Source: Treponema sp. (lineage in GTDB: Bacteria; Spirochaetota; Spirochaetia; Treponematales; Breznakiellaceae). Taken from it: a stretch of 21,001 nt of DNA. Positions 7,802 to 14,880 of the stretch are shown piece by piece; position 1 is the stretch's first letter, and each line of letters starts with the position of its first letter. The position numbers and the translations under genes were made by a program. Location: contig WQXE01000017.1 in assembly GCA_009784995.1 (NCBI GenBank), forward strand, positions 1 through 21,001, read 5' to 3'. Under the pieces are notes generated by a model. That model saw only the letters and a program-made list of their open reading frames with translations, searched no databases and was not told the origin of the DNA.

Positions 7802-9171
7802 TTATATCAAAAAGACTTCACGCAAAGACGCAAAGGCGCAAAGAACGCAAAGTTAATTTTCGTGTTTATTCGTGTTTATTCGTGGTATTTATCTTTTTAT
7901 TTAATGTAAATGTTGTTTCGGCGCAGGAAGAGAGGTCGTTGAGGCCGTTGAGGATGGAGGCGCCGAACGCGCAACAGGTTTCACAAATATCCAACAAATC
8001 CAATAATACATTATTACCCGCGGCTAATTCGCTGCTTACGGAAAAAGCTTTGGAACAGGCTTTAACAAGGCATTATATCGCTCAATATTCAAATCCGCAC
8101 GGAATAGCTACTCTTAACGCGATCATGGATCGAGCGAGTATTTATTTGCCGTTTATAAAAGAAGAAGTGGCGCGCCGCGGTCTGCCGCCGGAATTAATTT
8201 ATTTGCCTATTATTGAATCGGGTTTTCAGATAACCGCGAGAAGCCGTTCGGGCGCGATGGGTTTGTGGCAATTTATGATGAACAGTATCGGTCCTTACGA
8301 TATGAAGGTAACTGATTTAATCGACGAACGGCGCGATTTTATTAAATCAACAAAAGGCGCGCTGCAAAAACTAGAAGATGAATATAAAAGACTTGGCTGC
8401 TGGGAACTGACTTTGGCGGCATATAATTCAGGGCTTGGAGCCGTAACACGCACTATTCAAAGAACAGGAAGAGATTGTTACTGGGAATTAAGCAATAGAA
8501 GAGAACTAAGACCTGAAACCATAAATTTTGTTCCAAGATTGATCGCTGTATCTTATGTAATGTCGCAGCCAAGAAGGTTCGGCATTAATGTTTGGCACGA
8601 ACACTTTGAATGGACAACAATTCCATTGGAACGCCAAATTTCGATTGATATTATCGCGGACGAAACAGGAATAGACAGGGGTTTAATGAGGCGTTTAAAC
8701 GCTGAATTATTACACGGAGTTAGCCCGTTAGGAAATGGTCACTTATTAAAAATCCCCGCGGAGCACTTTGATCTTGTTTTAAACCTCCTGGAAAGAGAAG
8801 ATTTACCATTAATACGATATTATTACCATATAGTCCGCCAGGGTGACACACTTTGGTCAATGTCCAGAAACTACGGCGCGTCTTTAAGTATGATTGAACA
8901 GCATAATCCCGGTATTTCTAACCGTTTTCTTAGAATAGGCGAAACAGTGGTAATTCCCGCGTTTCCGGGTGTTGGGGTACCAGCGTCAGCGTCCGCATCC
9001 GCGGCAAACCAAAGTAACAGTGGCAGTCATGTAGTACAAAGAGGCGAAACATTCTGGTCTTTAGGCAGAAGATATGGTATTGAGCCACAGGTTTTGGCGG
9101 AAACAAACGGAATGGAATTAAGTGATACTCTACACGCGGGAAGAACCCTAAGATTGCCGACAATAGAATAA
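7798..9171 (+). CDS. MltD-like lytic transglycosylase with two LysM domains
   Basis: Secreted murein-cleaving enzyme, 457 residues from the chosen start. I start at TTG 7798-7800: GGAG (7787-7790) is seven bases upstream and the TTG overlaps the previous TGA, so it is coupled; the ATG at 7684 lies deep inside the preceding gene. Residues 1-42 form a signal peptide ending VVSA-Q, whose basic n-region (KRLHAKTQRRKERK) is encoded by repeat 7814-7888. The GH23 domain follows, with catalytic Glu140 in LPIIESGF, then SGAMGLWQFM and AAYNSGLGAV. Two LysM domains sit at about 343-388 (HIVRQGDTLWSMS) and 413-455 (HVVQRGETFWSLG), joined by an Ala/Ser linker. It should bind and cut peptidoglycan in the periplasm. 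Family assignment is firm; the start codon is well supported but not proven. Confidence 0.92.
   Translation: MIISKRLHAKTQRRKERKVNFRVYSCLFVVFIFLFNVNVVSAQEERSLRPLRMEAPNAQQVSQISNKSNNTLLPAANSLLTEKALEQALTRHYIAQYSNPHGIATLNAIMDRASIYLPFIKEEVARRGLPPELIYLPIIESGFQITARSRSGAMGLWQFMMNSIGPYDMKVTDLIDERRDFIKSTKGALQKLEDEYKRLGCWELTLAAYNSGLGAVTRTIQRTGRDCYWELSNRRELRPETINFVPRLIAVSYVMSQPRRFGINVWHEHFEWTTIPLERQISIDIIADETGIDRGLMRRLNAELLHGVSPLGNGHLLKIPAEHFDLVLNLLEREDLPLIRYYYHIVRQGDTLWSMSRNYGASLSMIEQHNPGISNRFLRIGETVVIPAFPGVGVPASASASAANQSNSGSHVVQRGETFWSLGRRYGIEPQVLAETNGMELSDTLHAGRTLRLPTIE
7814..7888. repeat. Two-arm 8-base-unit repeat, copy 1, inside a signal-peptide coding region
   Basis: Left arm 7816-7852 has four units of about eight bases (CGCAAAGA/CGCAAAGG/CGCAAAGAA/CGCAAAG) after CTTCA. 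The loop is TTAATTTT. The right arm 7861-7885 has CGTGTTTATT twice and then CGTGG. The right arm reversed resembles the left-arm unit (CACGAA), so an imperfect hairpin is possible. The loop TTAATTTT is shared with the copy at 16.1 kb. The whole element is translated as part of the transglycosylase signal peptide. Confidence 0.8.
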
Positions 9172-9183
9172 GCTCTAAATTCC

Positions 9184-9213
9184 TTCACACGGAGGCACGG
9201 AGTCACGGAGGTT
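9184..9213. repeat. Half-copy of the 8-base-unit repeat, filling an intergenic gap
   Basis: TTCACACGGAGG, then CACGGAGT and CACGGAGG: one arm only, with no right arm before the next gene begins. It takes up most of the 44 bp between the transglycosylase stop and the next start. Its last unit contains GGAGG at 9207-9211, four bases before the GTG at 9216, so the repeat supplies the ribosome binding site of the downstream gene. Confidence 0.75.
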
Positions 9214-9215
9214 GG

Positions 9216-10100
9216 GTGATTTTACGTAAAATACATATATTTTTATTAATTTTTATTATCACTGTTGGGGTATCCGCGCAGCCAAAAACAAATATTTCAG
9301 GCACGATTGAATGGGATACAATGCGCTTAAACTCGACTGTTACGCTGGATTTGGCGTCCGCGGGTTTGAGGCTTCCTTCTGGCAGAACACAGGGTGAATC
9401 TCTTTTAAACGAAGGTTTTATAAATCTAATAAAACCAAGCCTTTTGGAATTACAGGTTGATTCTTCCACCACTGTCGCTGACCTTATCGAAAGAGGAGAT
9501 TTTAACCTTTATGAAATCGAAGCGTTAGCTCTTAGAGCGAATTCTGTGGCTCCCGCTCTTTCCCACGATATGCGCCAAATTTCGTCAAACCATTCAATAT
9601 CTCTTGTTAATTTAAGTACCGCTCTTTTGCGCCATGACCGCCCCTCTCCTGTAATGAGAATATTAAACCCTGTTTCAACAGCGCAATATACGGGGATTTT
9701 AATTATCGCGTCGGATAGTCTGCCGATGCACGGCATGAGAAGCTCGGCTTTTCCTGTTCCCTGCCTTTTCCCAAAAATCTGGGACAGTGAAATGAACCTT
9801 ATTTACGATCGTAATATGCTGGAATCCCGCGACACAACAATGGTACGTTATTCGACACTTGAAAATATTTTTCAGAGTAATCCTTCGGGATTATCAGCGG
9901 AGTTACGTGAAACTGTAGGAGAGCGCCCTCTTCGCGTTTTCGCGCGCGGCGTATTTGGCATTACTCCTACAGATTTAATAATAGAAAGATCTGACGCGCT
10001 TTTAATACTATCATCCGATGAAAACCGCCGCCTATTATCGCAGGGAAAGGTCGCTTTTATTTTAAATGACTCTGTATTAAGATATGAATTTAATGAATGA
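9216..10100 (+). CDS. Secreted protein of unknown function
   Basis: 294 residues, family not recognised. Residues 1-21 form a signal peptide (ILRKIHIFLLIFIITVGVSA-Q) without a lipobox Cys, so the mature protein is probably periplasmic or outer-surface. The region after it (SGTIEWDTMRLNSTVTLDL) looks beta-rich, the middle is mixed, and the end (RVFARGVFGITPTDLIIERSDALLIL) could form a compact alpha/beta domain. The start is GTG 9216, chosen because GGAGG of the preceding repeat sits four bases upstream and the signal peptide begins there. It follows the LysM transglycosylase by 44 bp on the same strand, so a role in envelope or peptidoglycan remodelling is a reasonable guess. The stop directly abuts the repeat at 10101. 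Confidence 0.8.
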   Translation: MILRKIHIFLLIFIITVGVSAQPKTNISGTIEWDTMRLNSTVTLDLASAGLRLPSGRTQGESLLNEGFINLIKPSLLELQVDSSTTVADLIERGDFNLYEIEALALRANSVAPALSHDMRQISSNHSISLVNLSTALLRHDRPSPVMRILNPVSTAQYTGILIIASDSLPMHGMRSSAFPVPCLFPKIWDSEMNLIYDRNMLESRDTTMVRYSTLENIFQSNPSGLSAELRETVGERPLRVFARGVFGITPTDLIIERSDALLILSSDENRRLLSQGKVAFILNDSVLRYEFNE

Positions 10101-10217
10101 AGACCTCTCGCAGAGACGCATTTGAAGAATGAAGACTTCTCGCAAAGGCGCAGAGACGCAGAGTTATAATTCGTTATCTTTACTTTGTGTTCTCCGTGTC
10201 CCCCGTGTCTCCGTGTG
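10101..10217. repeat. Two-arm 8-base-unit repeat, copy 3, between convergent genes and inside one
   Basis: Left arm about 10138-10163 (CTCGCAAAGG, CGCAGAGA, CGCAGAG), AT-rich loop about 10164-10182, right arm 10183-10217 (CTTTGTGTT, CTCCGTGTC, CCCCGTGTC, TCCGTGTG). A partial second copy of the left arm lies at 10101-10120, with the flanking GAATGAAGAC also duplicated, so the arm has been tandemly duplicated. The plus-strand gene stops at 10100, next to the element; the minus-strand transporter gene ends inside it. It may double as a bidirectional terminator. Confidence 0.75.
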
Positions 10218-11103
10218 AATTAGTTTTTCGAACCATAATCTTGCCCATGATTGCCGCTATTATTTGCTGAAACACAATGCAAAGCAATGTGGGTAAAGCT
10301 GTAGACTCCGGGAAAAACGCGACAGCGATTGTTAAAACCGCGCTAAAGTTTCTTAAACCACCGGCAAAAAAAAGCGATATACTTTTTTCCTCGCCGCATT
10401 TGGTTAAAATACCGGTAAACTTTGAAAGTATAAATCCTGTAACAGTTAATGTAATACATAATAACGCGATTTGCCATATAAGAAGATTGTCAAAGCGAAT
10501 GTTAGGCGCGACTACCGCGGAATTGGCGGCGATAACAAGAATAAGGCAAATTTTCGCGAATGGATCCAAACCAGGGCATATAACCTTTGGAATTTTTCCC
10601 TTGCTGGTTTCGTTAATCAAAACTCCAATAATCGTAGGAATTACAACCATGAATAAAAGAGAAATCGCGATTCCGCTCATGTCTAATACTACTTTTTCGC
10701 CGATTAAAACTGAAAGTGTAAACGGAACTATTAATGGAGCCAGAAGCGTACTTAAAAGAATTAATGTTAACCCTAGCGCTTTGTCACCCTTATAAATAGA
10801 AACCCAAATAAACCCTGAAACAGCGGTAGGACCGGCAAACAATAAAACAAATCCTGTTACAAGGTCAAGGTCCGCGAAAAAAAGCGAAGATGAAAACAGC
10901 GCGATTACCGGCATAATAACATGACTTATAAAAAAGAAAAGTAAAATCGCTAAAGGGTTTTGTACAGCTATTCCCAGTTCTTTGGCGGTTAATTTTAACG
11001 CGCCGGAAAAAGTCATTATACCAAAAAGCAGTATAACAAACGGCCTTAAATGAATAAAAATACCGGGTAATAATAAACCCATAGCGACAGCGAGAGCGGT
11101 CAT
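10180..11103 (-). CDS. Bile acid:sodium symporter (BASS/SBF) family transporter
   Basis: 307 residues, almost wholly hydrophobic, with about nine membrane helices. FGIMTFSGALKL near the start, FAGPTAVSGFIW in the middle and GLRNFSAVLTIAVAFFPES near the end fit the BASS fold. Members take up organic anions such as bile acids, pantoate or keto acids with sodium; the substrate is unknown here. No Shine-Dalgarno precedes the ATG at 11103. The frame stays open upstream to the ompA end, and the extra residues (INQNLDRFFPL before MTALAVAMG) look like the usual BASS N-terminus, so the true start may be a near-cognate codon between 11163 and 11136 coupled to the ompA stop. The last 13 codons (NSHGDTGDTENTK) come from the repeat and are not family sequence. 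Confidence 0.85.
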   Translation of the reverse strand: MTALAVAMGLLLPGIFIHLRPFVILLFGIMTFSGALKLTAKELGIAVQNPLAILLFFFISHVIMPVIALFSSSLFFADLDLVTGFVLLFAGPTAVSGFIWVSIYKGDKALGLTLILLSTLLAPLIVPFTLSVLIGEKVVLDMSGIAISLLFMVVIPTIIGVLINETSKGKIPKVICPGLDPFAKICLILVIAANSAVVAPNIRFDNLLIWQIALLCITLTVTGFILSKFTGILTKCGEEKSISLFFAGGLRNFSAVLTIAVAFFPESTALPTLLCIVFQQIIAAIMGKIMVRKTNSHGDTGDTENTK

Positions 11104-11158
11104 AAGAGGAAAAAACCGATCAAGATTTTGATTTATAACAAACAGGGTATTTTTGATT

Positions 11159-12394
11159 CTAATTCTCCAATATTGTAATTTCTACCCTTCGATTTCTTCT
11201 CATACCTTCTTCAGTACTGTTATCCGCAACAGGTCTTTCCGCGCCGTATCCGCGAGTCACAATGCGATCGGCTGTACGAACATTTTGAGAAAGTAAATAA
11301 TCGGCTACCGCTCTGGCTCTCTCCTGGGAAAGCCTCATTAAGTAATCTCTTGAGCCTGCCAAAGCGGCATGACCACTAACCATGATGTCTCTGTCAGAAT
11401 AACGTTTTAAAATTTCAGCGATTAGATCCAGTTTTTCCTGTTCGCCGGGAAGCATCCTGTTTGAATCGGGATAAAATCTTATATCATCAAGGCTTAACGA
11501 AATACCTTCGTCTACAGCGCTTACATTAACATCTGTAATTCCAAGACGGTTTATTTCGTCGATTATTTCCGCGACTAACTGTTCTTTATCCATATATTCA
11601 GCGTCAACCAGTTCCGCGTATGCTGTGCCGCGGTATTCGATTACTCTTCCGTCTGACATTTGAAAAACAATCCGGAATTCTTCTTCATAAGCCGCTTCTT
11701 TACCAAGCGTACGATCCCAGTATACAAGCTGATTAAATGTTCCGGTTATTCGTACAGGATACAAACGCCCGCGCACCGGTTGCGGTCTTGTATCGACATT
11801 ATAATTTACAGAAAAAGCGGGATATGTTTTTTCCTTCCATTGTCTTTCGCCAAGATATTCATAAAACGCGTTAAATGGAATTCGGTATGGTTCTTCTATT
11901 CCGAAAGCGTCTCTAAAATCGTGAACTTCGTGAGCCGGCGCGTGCCATCTGTCGCCGATTTGCAACTCTCTGTCCGGAAATGTTGGAACATTACGGACTA
12001 CCGGCATATAGTATTGAGGAGCGATTGTTAAATTGCCAAGTTTATCGCGACGGAAAACAGATTCATATTCTCTTGACCATTGATATCCGGCAATTCCTGT
12101 TTGCGTCCCTACGACAGGGTCATAAATTAAACGTTCAGAAGTTTGAAAAGTCGCTTTATGGTCTCCTACTCCGTCTGTTACATTTGTTACTTCTACAGAT
12201 ATACGATTAAGTATCTCCGCGCGATGACTTAAAACGCCATTAATCAAAACCGCTTCATCAACAACAGAGATTATCCTGTATCTGCCTCCCTGAATATGCC
12301 TGAACTCAAACCTTTCCGCCGCGGCATTTACGGAAATCAGCAATAAACATGTGATAAAGAACGTTAAAACGCGATACTTTTTCGTCTTAGCCAT
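11159..12394 (-). CDS. OmpA-family peptidoglycan-associated protein
   Basis: 411 residues. Residues 1-26 are a signal peptide (VLTFFITCLLLISVNAAAE). A beta-rich N-terminal domain of about 260 residues follows, with no transmembrane-barrel repeat that I can recognise. The C-terminal OmpA-like domain (about 300-411) shows ISLSLDDIRFYPDS, RLSQERARAVADYL, GYGAERPVADNS and NRRVEITILEN. The usual GHTD is GHAA at 341-344, so the Asp that normally contacts diaminopimelate is lost while the Arg of the SxxRA stretch is kept. The domain should still link the envelope to peptidoglycan, perhaps with altered affinity; treponemal cell walls use ornithine instead of diaminopimelate, which may explain the change. 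TATAAT lies only six bases before the ATG and no Shine-Dalgarno is present. Confidence 0.9.
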   Translation of the reverse strand: MAKTKKYRVLTFFITCLLLISVNAAAERFEFRHIQGGRYRIISVVDEAVLINGVLSHRAEILNRISVEVTNVTDGVGDHKATFQTSERLIYDPVVGTQTGIAGYQWSREYESVFRRDKLGNLTIAPQYYMPVVRNVPTFPDRELQIGDRWHAPAHEVHDFRDAFGIEEPYRIPFNAFYEYLGERQWKEKTYPAFSVNYNVDTRPQPVRGRLYPVRITGTFNQLVYWDRTLGKEAAYEEEFRIVFQMSDGRVIEYRGTAYAELVDAEYMDKEQLVAEIIDEINRLGITDVNVSAVDEGISLSLDDIRFYPDSNRMLPGEQEKLDLIAEILKRYSDRDIMVSGHAALAGSRDYLMRLSQERARAVADYLLSQNVRTADRIVTRGYGAERPVADNSTEEGMRRNRRVEITILEN

Positions 12395-12400
12395 ATAATA

Positions 12401-12406
12401 ATTATA
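12401..12406 (-). promoter_or_regulatory. Consensus -10 box giving a probable leaderless ompA transcript
   Basis: A perfect TATAAT on the minus strand ends seven positions from the A of the ompA ATG (12394). The expected transcription start falls at or beside the start codon, and no ribosome binding site lies between. No good -35 is seen at the usual distance. Confidence 0.5.
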
Positions 12407-12485
12407 ACACTTTTTGTAAGAAATTATTACAGTTTAATAGAACATCAATCAACAAAAAACAGGATACGTTCAAGCGAATCTATAC

Positions 12486-12497
12486 TACGATATCGTA
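12486..12497. promoter_or_regulatory. Perfect 12-bp palindrome upstream of the toxin-antitoxin promoter
   Basis: TACGATATCGTA is exactly self-complementary and ends 21 bases before the -35 box of the toxin-antitoxin promoter. It could be the operator for autoregulation, common in such modules, or a site for the divergent ompA gene. UPF0175 proteins are predicted to have a helix-turn-helix-like fold, which would fit DNA binding. Confidence 0.4.
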
Positions 12498-12518
12498 CAT
12501 TAACTTTCGTGAATTACC

Positions 12519-12547
12519 TTGACCTGGTTAGAAAAACAATCTATGAT
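12519..12547 (+). promoter_or_regulatory. Sigma-70 type promoter of the toxin-antitoxin pair
   Basis: TTGACC (12519-12524), a 17-base spacer and TATGAT (12542-12547), five of six consensus bases in each box. The predicted start site near 12554 lies just before GAGG (12555-12558) and the ATG at 12566. It is among the best promoter matches I found in the window. Confidence 0.65.
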
Positions 12548-12565
12548 GAATATAGAGGTTTAATA

Positions 12566-12799
12566 ATGCAATTAACTCTAACAATTCCAGATTCTATCAA
12601 TTTATCGCAGATTGATGCCCAAATAATGCTAGCTGTCAAATTATTTGAAACTGGTCGTTTACCATTAGGAAAAGCAGCTGTAGTTGCAGGGTTATCTTAT
12701 CGTGCTTTTCATGAACTTCTAATAAAATACGGTATACCTATAGTAACCATGACTGAAGAAGATGTCCGCATGGAAGTTGCTCATGCTTACAATTATTAA
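12566..12799 (+). CDS. UPF0175-family antitoxin
   Basis: Small protein of 77 residues. The core LAVKLFETGRLPLGKAAVVAGLSYRAFHELLIKYGIPI is typical of UPF0175, a family usually found directly upstream of PIN-domain toxins. The GKAA..AGLS..FHELL part resembles a helix-turn-helix, consistent with promoter autoregulation. I choose the ATG at 12566, seven bases after GAGG; an in-frame GTG at 12509 would start within the upstream promoter region. It overlaps the toxin gene by 17 bp. Codon use avoids the GCG and CGCG seen in the flanking genes, suggesting acquisition by transfer. Confidence 0.85.
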   Translation: MQLTLTIPDSINLSQIDAQIMLAVKLFETGRLPLGKAAVVAGLSYRAFHELLIKYGIPIVTMTEEDVRMEVAHAYNY

Positions 12800-13235
12800 A
12801 AATAATATAATAATTTCAGATACCAGTTGTTTAATTGCGCTAAGTAATATTAACCATCTTGATGTTTTAAAAACCCTGTACGAAACAGTATTAATAACAC
12901 CTGAAGTAGCAGCTGAATATGGAGAACCATTACCAGAATGGATAATTATCAAAGCTGTTAATGACAATGGAAAAATTATTGCGTTCAACAGATTTATTGA
13001 TCTTGGTGAATCCAGTGCAATAGCGCTTGCAATGGAGATTGATGAAGCATTATTAATTGTTGACGACAGTGAAGCACGACAATTCGCAAAAAACCTTGGA
13101 CTTAAGATTACTGGTACATTGGGAATATTAATAAGAGCGCACAAACAAGGAATTATACCTGTATTATCTGATGTCATCCTAGATTTGAAAAGGGTTGGAT
13201 TTCATCTACCTTCAAATATAGAAGAATTAATATAA
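12783..13235 (+). CDS. PIN-like toxin, DUF3368 family
   Basis: 150-residue protein, predicted ribonuclease toxin of a type II toxin-antitoxin pair. The start IIISDTSCLIALSNINHLDVL carries the first PIN-type Asp. Later landmarks are the acidic site LGESSAIALAMEIDEALLIVDD, the pair Asp-Asp before SEARQFAKNLG, the strand ITGTLGILIRAHKQG, and a C-terminal helix ending GFHLPSNIEELI. These match DUF3368 proteins partnered with UPF0175. ATG 12783 is preferred because GGAAG lies six bases upstream; an in-frame ATG at 12762 would add seven residues. All acidic residues expected of the metal site appear present, so the toxin may be active. Its stop is 34 bp from the convergent xylanase relic. Confidence 0.85.
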   Translation: MLTIIKNNIIISDTSCLIALSNINHLDVLKTLYETVLITPEVAAEYGEPLPEWIIIKAVNDNGKIIAFNRFIDLGESSAIALAMEIDEALLIVDDSEARQFAKNLGLKITGTLGILIRAHKQGIIPVLSDVILDLKRVGFHLPSNIEELI

Positions 13236-13269
13236 TACTACAAATTATATTAACCCTATATGATAAGTA

Positions 13270-14880
13270 TTACCGCCTTGTTCTTCCGCCATGCTCTCTT
13301 ATAAATCCTTCAGGATCGCTGACTGCGTAAAAAGCAGGTTTAGCGTTTAATCTCCAATCAAAAAGATGTGGATTACCTGCAGACAACCAGCTGGAATTAT
13401 CAGTTAAACCCCAAAAAGATACCTGAACAATATTTGAAGAAAATTCTTTAAATATCTACATCTATCTTGCGTATACAAGTGCTTGAGCTATTGCGTCTCT
13501 TTCAGACATATCTGTATCATGTCTGTATGTTTGAATATAATTTGGACCAGGTATATCTAACTCAGTTACAACTATTTCAATTCCAAGAGTACTTAGTATC
13601 CATAAAGATTGACGTACATTGTTAAAGTTTAAATTATAATCCCATATATGCATTTGAGTACCAACACCTTCAATAAGATTGCGGGTTCCTCCTGTTTCTC
13701 TTTTATAACGATCATTTATATCCTGAATCATCTTTCGTACTGCTTCTGCTTTGTGTAAATTAACTTCAAGATTATTATCATTATAGTAAAGTTTAATATT
13801 AGGATCGGCAGCACGAGCAGCACGGAATGCAAGTTCGACATAATCAGCGCCTAATTTTTCATACCATGAGACTCTGGAGTTATAGACATTTGGACGATTT
13901 ACGTTATCAAACAAACAATTTCTCCAATCTCCTCGAGCGTCACGAGCTGTAAGTCCTTCCCTCATTGCTTCATTTACAACAACTCAAGTATTAATCCTTC
14001 CTCTAAAATGACGCACAACTGTAGTAATATAATCATTCAGGTTTTATATAACTTCTTCTCTTGATCCTTCAGTCATCCATACAGGAGTTTGTTCGGCGTG
14101 AAAAACAAGAGGATGACCTAAAACTTGAAAATTATTCCTGATAAAGTGATTTATTGTATTATCGGTATCTGTAAACCTATAAACTCCTCCTTTATTCAAA
14201 GGTGCTATTGAACGAGCTTCGAGTTGTGCTGATGTTGTTAAGATATTATAATGATGTTTAAGAAGATCTAAATATCTGCCAGAATTATACATTCCGTTCC
14301 AGTCTATAATATTTCCTATTAAAAAATCATTGGCATATATATCTTTAAGAGAAGGTAAAGATAGATCAGGAGTAAGAGATAAATTTTCTGTAATTCTTAC
14401 TGTGGGATTAGCGATATAAAAAATTTTATTGTTTGGATGTCCCCAGTTACTTAAAAATAAGACAGTATAGCTTTGTGCTGGAGTTACAATTGCTCTTCCT
14501 CTCATATTATGCCATTGATCGGGTGCAGCACTTTCTAGCATAGATACCATAGGATTATTATTAGATAACATAGGATTATTCGGCGGATCATTTAACGACC
14601 ACATCAACATATTTCCCGATCCTTCAACCCATACGTCTACTGAAAACTCAATCGCAATTTGTTTTCCCCTATATTGCCCTAATGGATAACTGGTTATAAA
14701 CCAATTAGTTTTTGATCTGTCAACCTTTAAAACATTATTCTTACCCTGGAATCTGTTTAAAATTTCAAATGAACCAGGGTCGGCAGTAAAACCGTTTAAA
14801 TTGTTTGGCGAACTTTGCTGTGACATGAAAAACAGCGGAGCCAAAACTAATACCCCCAATAAAACGAACAATTTTTTCAT
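13270..14880 (-). pseudogene. GH10 endo-1,4-beta-xylanase gene with four in-frame stop codons
   Basis: One uninterrupted frame of 537 codons from ATG 14880 (AAGGAG six bases upstream) to TAA 13270, interrupted by TAA at codon 279, TGA at 299 and TAG at 473 and 475, with no frameshift. Residues 1-20 are a signal peptide, about 30-170 a carbohydrate-binding-like beta domain, and about 178-530 the GH10 barrel. Acid/base Glu304 (VVNEAM) and nucleophile Glu440 (VTELD) remain. The TGA stands where GH10 has Trp before xVVNE. The contexts EEVI-stop-NLNDYI and YAR-stop-M-stop-IFKEF suggest Gln at 279 and 475. All four can be explained by C-to-T or G-to-A changes. Two substrate motifs are also altered: AQLEAR where NEMK is usual, and LVFHAEQTP for LVWHSQTP. 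Plant-xylan degradation is the ancestral role; it is probably dead unless stops are read through. Low CGCG content suggests transfer. Confidence 0.92.

Noticed and set aside
12509..12565. GTG 12509 as the antitoxin start
   Set aside because: It would place the coding start over the promoter boxes; ATG 12566 has GAGG at seven bases and matches the family N-terminus.
12719..13177. Minus-strand open frame antisense to the PIN toxin
   Set aside because: It is a shadow of the toxin gene, without a ribosome binding site or family features.
13462..13965. A separate 167-residue gene for the C-terminal xylanase part
   Set aside because: It is in the same frame as the upstream part and starts at an internal Met just after the catalytic NEA motif; it is a segment of the interrupted GH10 gene.
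13270..14880. Reassigned stop codon explaining the xylanase
   Set aside because: All three stop codons occur within it, and TAA, TAG and TGA all serve as normal terminators of neighbouring genes, so a single reassignment cannot explain it.
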